Source of the DNA: Enoplolaimus lenunculus
Taxonomy: Eukaryota; Nematoda; Enoplea; Enoplida; Thoracostomopsidae
Direction of reading: 5' to 3'
DNA: 64,000 nt
Assembly: GCA_030248215.1 (NCBI GenBank)
Contig: JASANG010003755.1
Span: forward strand, 288,019-352,018
The notes beneath the pieces were generated by a model. It was not told where the DNA came from. It saw only the letters and a program-made list of their open reading frames with translations, and searched no databases. Positions 1 to 11,814 of this stretch are shown in pieces. The position numbers and the translations under genes are program-made. How positions within the stretch are numbered: the stretch's first letter is position 1; each line of letters starts with the position of its first letter.

Positions 1-2859
1 ATTGTACTAGAAAATGTGCAAACAACAAAACTGATTAGATTTTAACATTTTGCTTCTATCTTAATTATATAACTGAAAAAATATTGTGGATTGAAATTGT
101 GCATAATGTAGTATAAACACTAAGAATGGGAAGCTTTAGATATTCTTGGCAAAGCTATTTGTTTCAAAATCATTTGTTTCTGCCTATTTGTTTTTATTAT
201 TATCAGTTTGGTGGTGTTTTTTGAAAATGTGTTCTCACGTATTGTAAAATCATGCAACGTTTGTGAATTTAAACGCTGCATGCAGTTTGAATATTGTACC
301 TTAGCATACGAAACATCACTGGAGCAAGGTTTAAAGTTTGAAAAGAAATTGTTTTATGCAACGTTTGCAACCGTAAGTTGCATTTTTTTGTGTTAGTTGA
401 GATATATAGAACTCGACGTGTTCATGGATAATAATTATGCTTTTGACATACATGTGGTCATTAGATGGATTAAGTTTGCTGTCCATTGTAGCATGACATT
501 ACTACGTATATTTAAATCACTGCTTATGTGACTTTGCTTGCAACTCGTATTAACTTTCTTAGGAATTTCAGTATTAATGGCTATCGTGTGGGCTTATTTC
601 TACGTCCTTCAAGAAGTCGTAAAATAGTAATTATTTGCCGACAATAAAAAGTAGTAAATAATTCATACTTTGTATAGTTTGGTAAACGTCGATAGTTTTG
701 TTGTTAGCAGGACCATGGTGATATGAAATCAAAGCAAGAAAATCATGGGATTGCCAAAATTTGTTCCTTAGAAACATTTAAAAATATAATAGAAAATTAT
801 TCTTGATTAGGTTTGTAGTTGCAGAATTTTGTATTTTGATGTATTTTTATGTATATTTGTATATAATTCGCTTTTGCAGCATGATCGCAAAGAAGGAATG
901 TCGGCTTTTGTTGAGAAAAGAAAACCTGATTTTAAAGCAGAGTAAAATTATTGTTTTTGCATTAATTTATTGCTTTATAAGTGTTATATATTTATCGTTT
1001 TACACTCCTTGTCTTGGTAAAACCGGGAGGTCTGCCTTCTGTTCCTGCAGAAAACCGACCTCATGCTCCGATAGCATTTTTGCCGGAAGTTGCTTCAAGT
1101 TTGGTAGTGAAATTTTTCGTATGTTTGCACAATTTGTGTGAAATTAGGTTCCGTCCACTGAAAGCTAGGTGTCTAGTAGGTAACACACTAGAGCCACACT
1201 GATTTCCCAGTGATTCTAGTGTAGGCTAAAATATACTGCCAAGGACAAAGTACAGACGCCTTAGCTATTGGGGCAGGCTCTCTGGACTTGTAAAAGCTAT
1301 TGCCCTGTTGTTGGCAATTACTTACCTTGTGCGTCTATTCAGTGTGTCACATATATTGTGTAAGGGATGGATATATGGTATTATGTTTGTGGGGTTCGTG
1401 TTCAATGGTATAATATGGATTGTGATGTCACGGGTATGTAGGGCCACCACTTGCAAACACCACACAGTGGGCTTGTAAGAAGACTGACAAAAGCCTGCCG
1501 AGTTCTTCCCAGCGTGTGCAGGTTGCAACGCGATCCACTTATTAATATATTAAACATTGTTTTGATTAGTAAAATTATTATAGTAAATCTTGTTTTGAGT
1601 TTGCTTCAATTTTCTGAGTGTTAGGCTACTCGGAACCATGTAAAATTGTATTTTTTAGTAAAAGAATTTCGTGAGCGGGAAAATTGTAGGTAGCGACCTT
1701 GCTATTTTATCACTAAAAATCAGAAGGGATGCCTACGTCCGGCCCCGGAGTGTTAGTGCTCGGAACTTTCGTTTATCAGCATTTTCAAACACATTACAGA
1801 GCTGGAATAGCTAAAAAGGTGCATATTTCAGTAGAGATGACCAGAAGCTTGCGGGGCTGTGAGTCCGGCAGAACTGAAATTACTCAGAAGTTAGGTTCAG
1901 ATGTAAACACGGCATTTATCTACAATAAATATTGCATCAAACAGAAACAGCAAAATCACAAATAGATAAGCATTCATTTTAAGATTAAAGAAATATGTGG
2001 TGCTTAGTAAGTAAGGGCGCAATTGGAATTCCGGCTGATTCGAAAACCATTTGTTTCACACACTATTCACCACCGCAGGACTGCTGGGACGATAGGAGAC
2101 AACTCTTTATCACCCTATGTCCGCCTCTGAATAGCCACCGCCGCCATTAGCTAGGACTTCGTTTCGGGAGGGGATGAGAATAAAGCTGGTATTTTCAAAG
2201 CCTGTACACATGCCTTTTTCTGGTTTTCTAGAAATTTCAAAAGGGAGGTATAATTCCTCCTACTAACGAATCTAAGGAGACCACTCCGGCCAAGGCACTC
2301 CAAAGCACAAAATGGCGTTTAGCTTCTCGCTCGCGACTCCTAGCACTTTTATATCTAGGATTTCACCGTGAAGAATCCAATGTTGGCCGAGTTGTTCCCC
2401 CAGAATTTCAGCTGTGCAGTCGAGGGAATCCCTAAAAATAACACTTTCTGCAAAAGCTGCTAAATGTTGGATCTCAGAAGTAAACGTATCGTATAATATG
2501 AAGTAAACTTACGGAAATTTTTTGAACATTTTGTGTTAGTAATTAAACGGTGTGTATTTTCCAGCAAAGGCCGATAGAATCTTCATATACTCAAACCGAT
2601 GTGGGAAGGCACGCGGCAAACGCAAAAGACTTTTTTTGCCAATCGTCTCTCAGTATTTCAAAATGGCGGCGATTTCCGTTTAAACTGTTGAAGGCGGAGG
2701 TTGGGAAATTTTCAAAATTTTTATTACGCAATATTTCACAAAAAAGCTTGCAAACATCAACATTTTGCGGTAACCATGACCATTTAGTTAATTTTCATTA
2801 AGTTGAGTAACGGAAACAGAAATAAACGCTGATTTTTGCTAAATTTGATATTCGACTGT
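1..2859. other. Upstream intergenic DNA, no supported gene
   Basis: No frame here shows a recognisable domain or convincing splice sites. Short frames near 803-1202 have no similarity I can name. The stretch is AT-rich single-copy-looking DNA with a small hairpin around 1170-1225. A GC-richer patch at 2080-2340 has no recognisable RNA fold or protein. Confidence 0.5.
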
Positions 2860-3212
2860 CAGGGTGCAATCGGAATTCCGGTTCCGGTTTCGGCATTTTT
2901 TCACCTTCCGGTTCCGGTAAATTTTTACCGGATTTAAAAATTCCGGTGTTATAATTTTGCCGTTTTCTTAACTTTGCTAATTTTTAAGAATCTCTTTTGA
3001 AAGCCACTTGTACTCCGAATATAAGCCATTGGTGGTGGATTTCACTTCAGTCGACGACGAAAATCTAAAATACAACAAATAAAATAAATACCTATGTTCG
3101 ACTAAGGTTGTTTCACAAATAATTGAGCAAAAAATACGATTAAAATGAAATTTTTATGAAATGCATTTTTCACTTTCCGGTTCCGGTAAATTGTAATTCC
3201 GGTTGCACCCTG
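2860..3212. mobile_element. hAT-like MITE with CCGGTTCCGG-rich ends
   Basis: The element starts CAGGGTGCAA and ends TTGCACCCTG, a perfect 10-bp terminal inverted repeat. It is flanked by TCGACTGT (2852-2859) and TCCACTGT (3213-3220), an 8-bp target duplication matching at 7 of 8 positions. An 8-bp duplication with CAGGG ends is the hallmark of hAT elements. The 353-bp body has no coding capacity, so this is a non-autonomous copy. Related copies lie at 20156-20550, 44624-44758 and, as fragments, near 12570-12650, 22120-22200 and 35640-35720. Confidence 0.8.
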
Positions 3213-3605
3213 TCCACTGTTATTAACTGACTGGGGTTGGAATCTCGATTTGCCAAATACACATTTAACAAGTCCTGTTTTTGTTTTGTTCCGTCGGGCC
3301 TTCCGGTCCTCGCATTTCACCTTCCGTTCCGATACAATCCTTCTTTCTTTCTTTTTTTTTTTTTTTTACTCCGATATAAGCCATTGTGTGGATTCACTTC
3401 AGTCACACGAAAATCTAAAATACAACAAATAAAATAATACCTATTTCACTAAGTTTTTCACAAATAATTGAGCAAAAAATACGATTAAAATGAAATTTTT
3501 ATGAAATGCATTTTTCACTTTCCGGTTCCGGTAAATTGTAATTCCGGTTGCACCCTGTCCACTGTTATTAACTGACTGGGGTTGGAATCTCGATTTGCCA
3601 AAACT
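3213..3605. repeat. Direct duplication of the MITE 3' half and its flank
   Basis: The segment from about 3369 to 3603 repeats about 3013-3256, including the CACCCTG end and the flanking single-copy sequence up to GATTTGCCAAA. The second copy differs mainly by missing single bases in short runs and by a long T run at 3347-3368. It may be a real tandem duplication with a decayed junction or an assembly artefact from an error-rich read. Confidence 0.7.
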
Positions 3606-3678
3606 GATACACATTATAAACTGTTTACAACTAGAAACCAAAATTAAAATATTGTTTTAAGCCTTTATCTTATATTTA

Positions 3679-3890
3679 CACAGCAAAAAATGGTGAGTCA
3701 AATTGACTCTTTCCGAAATAGGCTTTTCCGGACTACACAAACTGAGTCAAAATTCGACTCCGTCAGAGTGAAATTCGACTACTCAGATAGTCAAAATTGA
3801 TTCTGGCGGAGTTGAATTTTGACTCAGTTTGTGTAGTCCGGAAAAGCCTATTTCGGAGAAAGTCAATTTGGCTTACTATTTTTTGCAGTG
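3679..3890. mobile_element. Palindromic TA-flanked MITE, family A, copy 1
   Basis: The two halves are near-perfect inverted repeats of about 90 bp. The ends read CACAGCAAAAAATGG and CTATTTTTTGCAGTG, and TA flanks both sides, as for Tc1/mariner-type insertions. It ends about 116 bp before the BTAF1 start codon, so it may lie within or beside that promoter. Family A copies also lie near 11628, 16144, 27472, 30732, 36745 and 63896. Confidence 0.8.
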
Positions 3891-4006
3891 TACGTTCAAT
3901 GCTTACAATGTTAAAATGATATTTACTGAGGTACTGGACTGTATAAATGCAACATATAAGCGATCGGCTTAATTATTAGCGGCTCAAACGATTTCAACTG
4001 AAAGCC

Positions 4007-4680
4007 ATGGATGCATCACGGCTTGACAAATTAGTTCGGCTGCTTGAACTGGGATCAAGCGTTGCTCGCAAGCAGTCAGGATTAGCGTTGGCAACGGTTG
4101 CTCAAAGTCACAGAGATCAGTTGCCACAACTGTTCGGTAAGTTGCAACGATTATTTGAATCGACCAATTGGGATACACGAGTCGGTGTAACAGCGGCGTT
4201 ACGTTTAATAATTGATCAAATACCGGATTTGTTTACTGATATCGATAAAGACTTTTGTGTTGACTCTCGTTGCAAACAACATAGTAAGATTGAAGCTTTT
4301 GAGTTGAAACAGTGTTTAACTGAACATTCAACGTATGTTGCATCGGCCGGGACAGAGTATGATTTGGAAACGACTGGCAGTTTGCAATCGCATACGATGG
4401 CGGATGTTGATCGTAAACTACGGACAAGTAGCAATTGTGCGTCGACAAATGAAATGAACGCTGCAAGGCAAAGGGTGAACAAGGTACTCGGGTTAAATCC
4501 GGTAATTGGTGTTTCAACGAATGAGTGGTTTTCGGACGCGGATTTGGAACCGCAATTAGCCGAGCATGGGTCTAACCAGAGTAACTCAAATCAAGCTGGC
4601 TTACAGATGGCAAAAAGTGACTTCAGTGATTTTTCAGGGCGGCCTGGCTCATCTGAAGTGAAGGATAGCCTCAAATTTTC

Positions 4681-4727
<47 letters not shown>

Positions 4728-7700
4728 GTAATAATAACAATAACAACAATAATAATAATAAATGGAATTTTACTAATGATCGCGAAGAACCAATGGGACC
4801 ATTGAACAATAATACTTATGTAATAGATTGTATTTGGCATAATTGCTCGCTAATTCATAATTCATCGTGGGAAATTCGGCACGGCGCTGCGCTGTGGTTG
4901 GTTGAGATTCTGAGGGGCTTGTCGAACTATGCTGACCAGCAGTCTACTATTTTGAAGCACGCTGTGAACGTTGATAACAAATCCGATGCTCAAATGATTG
5001 AGGATAACCGCAGCTTGTCTCGCACAAACAAATTGAGAACAAAATGTGATTGGATGATTCCAGTAGCCAATCACATTGGATACAATCTATTGATGGTTCT
5101 CGCGTTGGATCGGTTTAACGATTTTATTGGCCAAAATGCCGTAGCACCGGTACGTGAAACGGTTGCTCAAGGCGTTGTTCTTCTGCTGGTGCTATTATCG
5201 AAACTGAATGCCTCTGTGTTGCTCAAAATACTCGAAGATAAAATATTTACGTTTTCAAACTTTTGCCAAACCGATACAATTAAACTCGGAATTGGCAATA
5301 ACGATCATTGGAGTATCCGCATTTGTTTTCTACTTGTGCTCAAATATGCTGTTGTTCCGGCGATAAGTATACAATCAATTGATTTGACAGTATTTCATAG
5401 TCGGGTTGAAAATTTCCTACTGTCGTGTATTAGCGAACCGGTATTCAACGAAGATGCAGCTGTGTTGACTGCCGAAGTGCTGACGTGTTCGTTTGAACGC
5501 TCCAGTGAAGCGAACAGCGATATTGGAAACAGATCAGGTGCGGTTTGGAACAGAATCCGAGATGACGTATTATCGTTTTGTTGGCGTCATTTAATAAATG
5601 ACGTAACCGGTGACGATTGGATGAGCCCGGAGAGTTTTCTAAGGCTTATTATTGTGTTTTTGACAAGACCTGGCGAATGCGGCAGCGTTGCAAAATGCGA
5701 TGACAGTTGCGCTGTTCGACAGATGGAACGAGTGAACAATGGCAATCAAGCGTTGCGGTATAGTTTTAACCAGTTTAGTGTAATGTTGTCGTTATTAAGC
5801 CATCCAGCTGCTACTGTTCGAATATCAGCATTGAAGTGTTTACAGGCGATGTTAATTGCTGAATTTGAACGTTGTTGTGAAGACAAAAATACAGATTTAA
5901 CACAAGTGAACGTAAAACAGCAAGTAGTCTTGTCCAAAATACAACTATTTTGTCAAATAATCTATCAACGAGTACTATTTGAAACGGATAATTGCTGTCA
6001 ACGGTTGCTTATTGAAGTATGGTATATTTTAGTCAGATTGATTTCGTTTGATTTACCGAGTACCGTTTTGGCAATTTGCCCACGATTTGGTGTTTGGTTA
6101 TCGTTTTTGATGGTTCCGGATGATGCTCCAAATATTGATCCGGCACTTTTGGCTCACAGCCCTGAGTTGGATTCGAAATACTGCTCAGATACACCGGTTC
6201 AGGCGTCGATGTACATTGGATCGGAATTGTTTTACGCAGCCAAAGATGATAACGAACGTAGGAATGTGGTCGTTAAAGCTAAATGCAGAGGTGCGAAACT
6301 GTTGTCGTTGTTATGTCCGCTTATTGCTAGTTTGACGAAACGAACTGAGGGTAACGCTGATTCGCCTGCGCAAGCGTTATCGGAGCTAATTGGGTTGCAT
6401 TTGAACTCACGTTCAACCAATCAAATTATCGCTGTATGCATGCTGATTTGTAATTGGTGGAAACATGAAAAGCAATGCGGTGTTGCAGGCGGTTCGTATG
6501 ATTGTGACGCTTTGACTGCTGCAACTCGTGATCGATTGCTGAATTTACTCATTGATCCGTTACAGTACTGCGATGAAACTGCGCTGCCATTGGCTGAATT
6601 GAGTAAAGCAGCAATGAGTTATTTGGCAGCGTTGAAAGAATGCAGCGTATCCGTCCCTGAATCATTAACCAATCGGTTGCAATCTCAAAGTATGTTTTCA
6701 ATTGAACAAATGCGAATGTTGAATGAATTCGAATTTGAGCCAATGATAATTGAGAAACATAATTCTACAGAGGTCAAACGGTTACGAGAACGGTGTCAGA
6801 GTTTCCAAACTGATTATCAAAGGGTAAGCGAAACGGTTTTATCGTATCATGGATCTCTGGCAGTTTGGTTGTGTTCTACAGCGGTCAGCATTGGCGCATA
6901 TCCGCCGAAATTTAATCCAGTAGTCAAACCGTTAATGGACTGTGTGAAAAACGGACCGGCCAATTGTGTTCCCGAAGCGTCCCGGTGCCTTGCACAGTTA
7001 TTGATCCATATGTGGCAAAATGATTTCAAACAGTCGCCAAGTGGAAAAATTGTTAAAAATTTGTGCTCGTTTGCGTGTTCAAACGCTAATTTAACTCCTG
7101 ATGCGGCTGATTTTGTTGCGCATCGTGATGATATGAGTGCAATACTGCAATTTGCACTTGATACCACAGATGCTAAAAGTCACTGGTTACCATTCAACTC
7201 AATCTTACCTGATTCCGCTGTCGAATTAGACTGTTTGCATCTGAAGCACCCAGCTGAACGGGCACATTTTGCATTAGGGACTATATTTTCTTTATTGGGT
7301 AAGACAGTATTTGAAGTTGCGCCTGCGTTTAAGCAGTTTACAATCGATTATGTCGTCAAGGAGTTTGATCAAAGTATGGAATACTGTAATACAATAATAA
7401 ATTCACTACAGGTAATTGAAGCAGTATTTGAACGAGCTCATTTTGACGTAAAGCGGACAATTTGTGAGGCTAATTTGACACGGTTACTATCGTTAGAATA
7501 CATAGCTAATGCTAATGCAGCTGTTCGGCTAATGGTTGTTCGGGTCCTGTCGTTGTTTTTGGCCCAGTTTGCAGCAACACCAGCGAATGAGGCTTGGCCG
7601 GAATCACAAAGCGCTGATATGATTGGTCAATTTTATAATGAATTTTTCAGTCATTTATACGACAGTCGTGGCGTGTGCTCATTCGCTAATGCTGATGTGC

Positions 7701-9976
7701 TAATTAAGTTGAGTCACCTGGAGTTCATTTATGTTATTTCTTTACGATATGAACATTGTTTAATTGGAGTTGTTGCGTTATTACTGATGCCTGTGCTTAA
7801 ATTAATGACCGATTCGTCTTCGGACGCTGTAAGACAGTTAGCATCATTAAGCTTCGCTAATTTAGTCAAGATGATGCCGCTTGAACACAACGCTTTTCGC
7901 CAAAATTCAACTACTGATGGCGACGGAGAAATTGATAATTTGACGTTTAGTTTTGTACAACGATCACTAATTACAAGGCTTAATAGGACGCTCGTCAGTA
8001 CCTATCGAGACCAGTATGGCTTAATCGAAGGACTTACATCAGCCAGTGCGGCTGAATCGCAGTTGAATCTCCCGTTTCAACTCAATGCTCAACTTAGATC
8101 GTATCAAGAAGACGGCATTCGATGGTTGTGTTTCTTGCAAAAATTTGGACTTCATGGTATACTTTCAGACGATATGGGATTGGGTAAAACGCTACAGACG
8201 TTGTGTGCGGTCGCTTGCCTGTACGCAAACGGCAACAGATCACCGGAACGTTGTGAGCTGGACAACTTTACTGCCGCGAGCGAACTGTTTCCATCGCTTA
8301 TTGTATGCCCATCGTCGGTGGTGTTGCACTGGAGTTATGAAATCGACAAGTGGATTCCGAATAATATTTTGAATCCTGTCGCGATTTTGAATCCAATTTC
8401 AACTGAATCGACGCTTCGAAATCAAATTTCAACCAACAATGTCGTAGTCACTTCGTACGATGCGTTGCGAAGAAATGCGGCCGCGTTTGCGACAATTCGA
8501 TGGGCGTATGTGATATTAGATGAAGGTCATTTGATTAAAAATTCAAAAACACAACTGTTTAAGGTGATTTTGACGCTTAGCGCGCAGTATCGGTTGATTT
8601 TAAGCGGAACACCGATTCAAAATAACCTACTTGAGCTGTGGTGTTTATTTGAATTTTTAATGCCAGGATATTTAGGCAGTCAGGCAAGTTTTGTTGCTCG
8701 CTACGCCAAACCAGTTGCACTCAGTAGACGGTTTGGTGATACAAAGTTAACTGACGATATGGTTCGTCGTGGACAAACTGCGCTTGCTTTGCTGCACAAA
8801 CAAGCGTTGCCGTTTATTTTACGTCGTCAAAAGCATCATGTACTGTGTGAGTTACCACCTAAAATTGTTCAAGACTACTTGACTGATATGTCACCGTTAC
8901 AACGAGCGTTGTATCAACATTTCTGCGAAACAATTAATAATTTCGCTGACGCGGATCAAATACGATGCAATGTAGGTTCGTCTCGTAGATCCAATTTTAA
9001 AACTATTACCTATTTACGGCAACTCTGTGATCATCCTGTGTTAGTACTTCCATGCGCTCCTGACGACTATTCGCTGGAACTCAGTCGAATTGTTGGCGAA
9101 CACGTAAAAGACGGTCAAGTTGAGTTGAACTCAATTGAACATTCTGGTAAACTTGTAGCGTTGGCCCAGTTGTTAGCAGAGTGCGGGATTGGTGAGCAAC
9201 AGACGAACGACGATCTGGCGAGTCGAAGAAGCGATCATTTACTGGCTTTTGAACAATGCTCCAATGAGTTGGACGGCATTCCGCAGCATCGGGCGTTGAT
9301 TTTTTGTCAATTTAAACGAATGATTGATTTAATTGAAGCAGCGTTTAAATCAAACTTAATCGGAAGCGATATCGCATACTTGAGGCTGGACGGCAGTGTG
9401 TTGCCTAAGAGTCGGCAGGAAATTGTCGACAAGTTCAACAACGATATTTCAGTCGATGTACTGCTGTTGACGACAGGGGTCGGCAGTTTGGGACTCAACT
9501 TGACCGGCGCCGATGTGGTGATATTTATCGATCACGATTGGAATCCAAGCAGAGATCTGCAAGCAATGGATCGAGCTCATCGACTGGGTCAACGGCGGAC
9601 TGTGAACGTTTATCGTATCATCACTCGCGGGACAATTGAAGAACAAATTATGAATTTACAAGGATTCAAACGGCGAATTGCGGCAACAGTAATCAACGAT
9701 GAAAATTCAAGTATGCTTTCGATGGCAACTGATTCCATTTTAGAGACGTTGTCTGCCGATGTTGACGTGTCGAATTCATCTGGGCTGTGTTCATCGAAAC
9801 GTCGCGCTGGGATAAAACGGGACGCTATTGGTGAAGCGAAATCGATGATTGGATCAGCGAAACACAAGGTGTCAACTGAAGAGGCTATGATTGCTAATTT
9901 AACAGAGTTGTGGGATGAAAGTCAGTACGACGAACAGTTTGACGCGAGGAAATTTATTGATACTTTGAACATTTAA
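4007..9976 (+). CDS. BTAF1: TATA-binding protein-associated factor 172 / Mot1 ATPase
   Basis: BTAF1/Mot1 binds TATA-binding protein through N-terminal HEAT repeats and uses a C-terminal Snf2 ATPase to strip it from DNA in the nucleus. The N-terminus shows the family signature STNWDTRVG (about 50-58) and SSWEIRHGAALWLVEIL (about 286-302). Motif I, DDMGLGKT, is at 1388-1395; the family-specific DEGH box at 1505-1508; SGTPIQNN follows; DRAHRLGQ is at 1855-1862. The length of 1989 residues is somewhat above the usual 1850-1870, partly because of an Asn insert at 226-251. The start ATG sits in a good context (AGCCATGG) and matches the family N-terminus. The whole gene is one exon, unusual for an animal BTAF1. 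The first base is about 116 bp downstream of a palindromic MITE. Identity is very secure. Confidence 0.97.
4682..4759 (+). repeat. AAT/AAC trinucleotide tract encoding poly-Asn
   Basis: Fifteen AAT codons, one AGT, then ten AAT/AAC codons give N15-S-N10 at residues 226-251 of BTAF1. It lies between HEAT blocks in the N-terminal half, where an unstructured loop is tolerated. The pure AAT part should be length-variable between individuals. Confidence 0.95.
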
Positions 9977-10461
9977 GTTTTGTAAAATTATAATTGTTTG
10001 GGCTGGACTAAATCGGAATCATACTAAAGCAGCATGATGCAACTGTGCTACGGAAAGTGAAAATACTGGAGCCGGAGGTCGATCAAGTTTGTCGGAGTCG
10101 AGGATAAGTCAAAATCTGGTACTTCAGAGTGGTGTTGAAATTGGGTCATAATTTATAAAAATTGGCAGAATTTTTTGTTTGAGTCTTTCGGAAGAATATG
10201 TGCAATTTGTTCAATTCCTGTATGAAAAATTTTACCAAATCCACCATTACAATTTTCGTAATCACAAAAAATGTTGGCTACTGAAAAAGCCGAAACCTCT
10301 GATAAAAATGTTACTCGAGCAGGAACCAAAGGTTAATTTTCAGCCGGAGCCGGAATTTCGAGATAAAGTTCATTTTGGCAAATCTCGAAAACTGGCACAT
10401 TCGACCGAGGTAGTAAATAATGGGTCAATACTTTGGTGTGTAAAAGTAGTATAAGCGTATT
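9977..10461. other. BTAF1 3' flank, no gene
   Basis: No coding sequence seen. No canonical AATAAA lies close after the BTAF1 stop. Fragments with GGAGCCGGAGGT motifs (around 10060 and 10345) resemble decayed pieces of the CCGG-rich hAT-like family. Confidence 0.45.
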
Positions 10462-10877
10462 GGCCCATGTTACTATAAAGGCCGTCCCAATTTCCCGGGA
10501 CACAAATATACCCGGAGTGCACACTTATGCGCTCCTGTTTACATATGCACAGGCAGATATATTTACGTAGTCCCAACTGTCCCGTTTGTCCCAACTGTCC
10601 CATCTCCCGTTTCTCCCAACTGTCCCATCTCCCGTTTGTCCCATCTGTCCCGTTTGTCCAAACTGTCCCAAGTGTCCCAACTGTCCAATTTGTCCCATCT
10701 GTCCTAACTGTCCCAACTATCCCATCTGTTCCATCTGTCCCGTTTGTCCCAAGTGTCCCAACTGTCCCATCTGTCCCTACTGTCTCAACTGTCCCGCTGT
10801 CCCAATTGTATTTTTAATGTACTCCTGGTACATTTCTGTCCCGGGAAAACATGACGGCCTTTAAAGCAACATTGGCC
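10462..10877. mobile_element. GGCCCATGT-end MITE carrying a GTCCCAACT minisatellite
   Basis: The ends read GGCCCATGTTACTATAAAGG and its inverted partner CCTTTAAAGCAACATTGGCC. The flanks are a perfect 8-bp target duplication, AGCGTATT, at 10454-10461 and 10878-10885. Further inside, CGGGACA and TGTCCCGGG form a second inverted pair around 10497 and 10837. The core, about 10570-10805, is a variable 9-18 bp minisatellite of GTCCCAACTGTCCCATCT type, which makes spurious Cys-Pro-rich frames. It shares its outer end with the TTAGGC-bearing family. Confidence 0.8.
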
Positions 10878-11083
10878 AGCGTATTTCTAAGCCTAAGCCT
10901 CAGCGCAAGATTACGCCTTCAATTAAGTTTATGCCTAACCAAAAAATTCGTTTAAAGCTTAAGCTTAAACAGCCACCTGAAAAAAAATGGTTTGCCAGCC
11001 TATTCCTAAGTCTAAAGCCATAAAATTAAATCTAAAGATTAAACTGACTTTGTTACAGCCAAACGATCCGACCTGTTCTATGC
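10878..11083. repeat. Decayed TTAGGC-type element
   Basis: This holds degenerate CCTAAGCCTAAGCC repeats followed by GATCCGACCTGTTCTATGCA and TGGGCC, which match the right half of the GGCCCATGT element family. The left end is lost or replaced by the neighbouring element. No coding. Confidence 0.55.
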
Positions 11084-11627
11084 ATGGGCCGACAAAAGCC
11101 TCAATTATTAATTGCATGAGCGTGGATTTGTACTGTTTTATTTTATAAAATGTTTTACTTCCATAAATTAAATTGAAGACAGATGAATGTTCGTTGGAAA
11201 GGTTGTGTCGTTTTCACGTTTTGCGGAAAATTAGTTTGGTTTCTAATACGTGATTTATTAAAGAGCAAATTCTGTAAATCTCGTGTAAAATAATTTAATA
11301 GAAATATTTTGCAATAATTTTTCACAGCGAAAATTCATGAAATGTATAGCGTTTTTTGACAATTTACTCCGATTGTACATTGTTATAGGTATATTGTTTG
11401 ATTTACTAATTGACATACCCTGTCTGCTCTATGTTTGAGCTAATGTATATATAAATTGAAATGTTGTCAATGGAAAACAGAAGAGCGTAATCGAAGATGA
11501 AAAATTGGAGCCGTAGCCGGAGGTTGACAAACGGACGCGAAGGTGAACCAATTCAGTTTTCTCGAATCTCGTAAAGTCTTTAAATTTAACCATAACCTAT
11601 AAAATGTGAAAACATTATTTTAAACCT
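11084..11627. other. AT-rich intergenic stretch, nothing recognised
   Basis: I see no gene, RNA or structured repeat apart from a short GGAGCCGTAGCCGGAGGTTG fragment near 11507-11526. Confidence 0.4.
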
Positions 11628-11814
11628 TGACTCAAATTGACTCTCTCCGAAATAGGCTTTTCCTGACTACACAAACTGAGTCAAAATGCGACTCCACCAG
11701 AGTCCAACTGAGCTGAATTTAACTCTGGCGGAGTCGAATTTTGACTCAGTTTGTGCAGTCCCGTAGAGCCTATTTCGGAGAGTCAAATTGACTCACCACA
11801 CCATTTTTGAACTG
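11628..11814. mobile_element. Palindromic MITE, family A, copy 2
   Basis: Inverted halves share GACTCTCTCCGAAATAGGC and ACACAAACTGAGTC with copy 1. The left terminus is lost; the right reads CCATTTTTGAACTG followed by TA. No coding. Confidence 0.7.

Noticed and set aside
803-1202. Possible membrane protein or exon (two overlapping frames)
   Set aside because: There is no recognisable domain, and the hydrophobic part is just AT-rich sequence. A TTCCTGCAG acceptor near 1049 leads to a frame with PHAPIAFLPEVASSL, but no partner exon is found.
4591-4840. Poly-Leu and poly-Ile frames on the minus strand opposite BTAF1
   Set aside because: They are the antisense of the poly-Asn tract in a secure coding region.
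10527-10864. Cys-Pro-rich frames like a metal-binding repeat protein
   Set aside because: They are the translation of a GTCCCAACT minisatellite inside a MITE, open in more than one frame.
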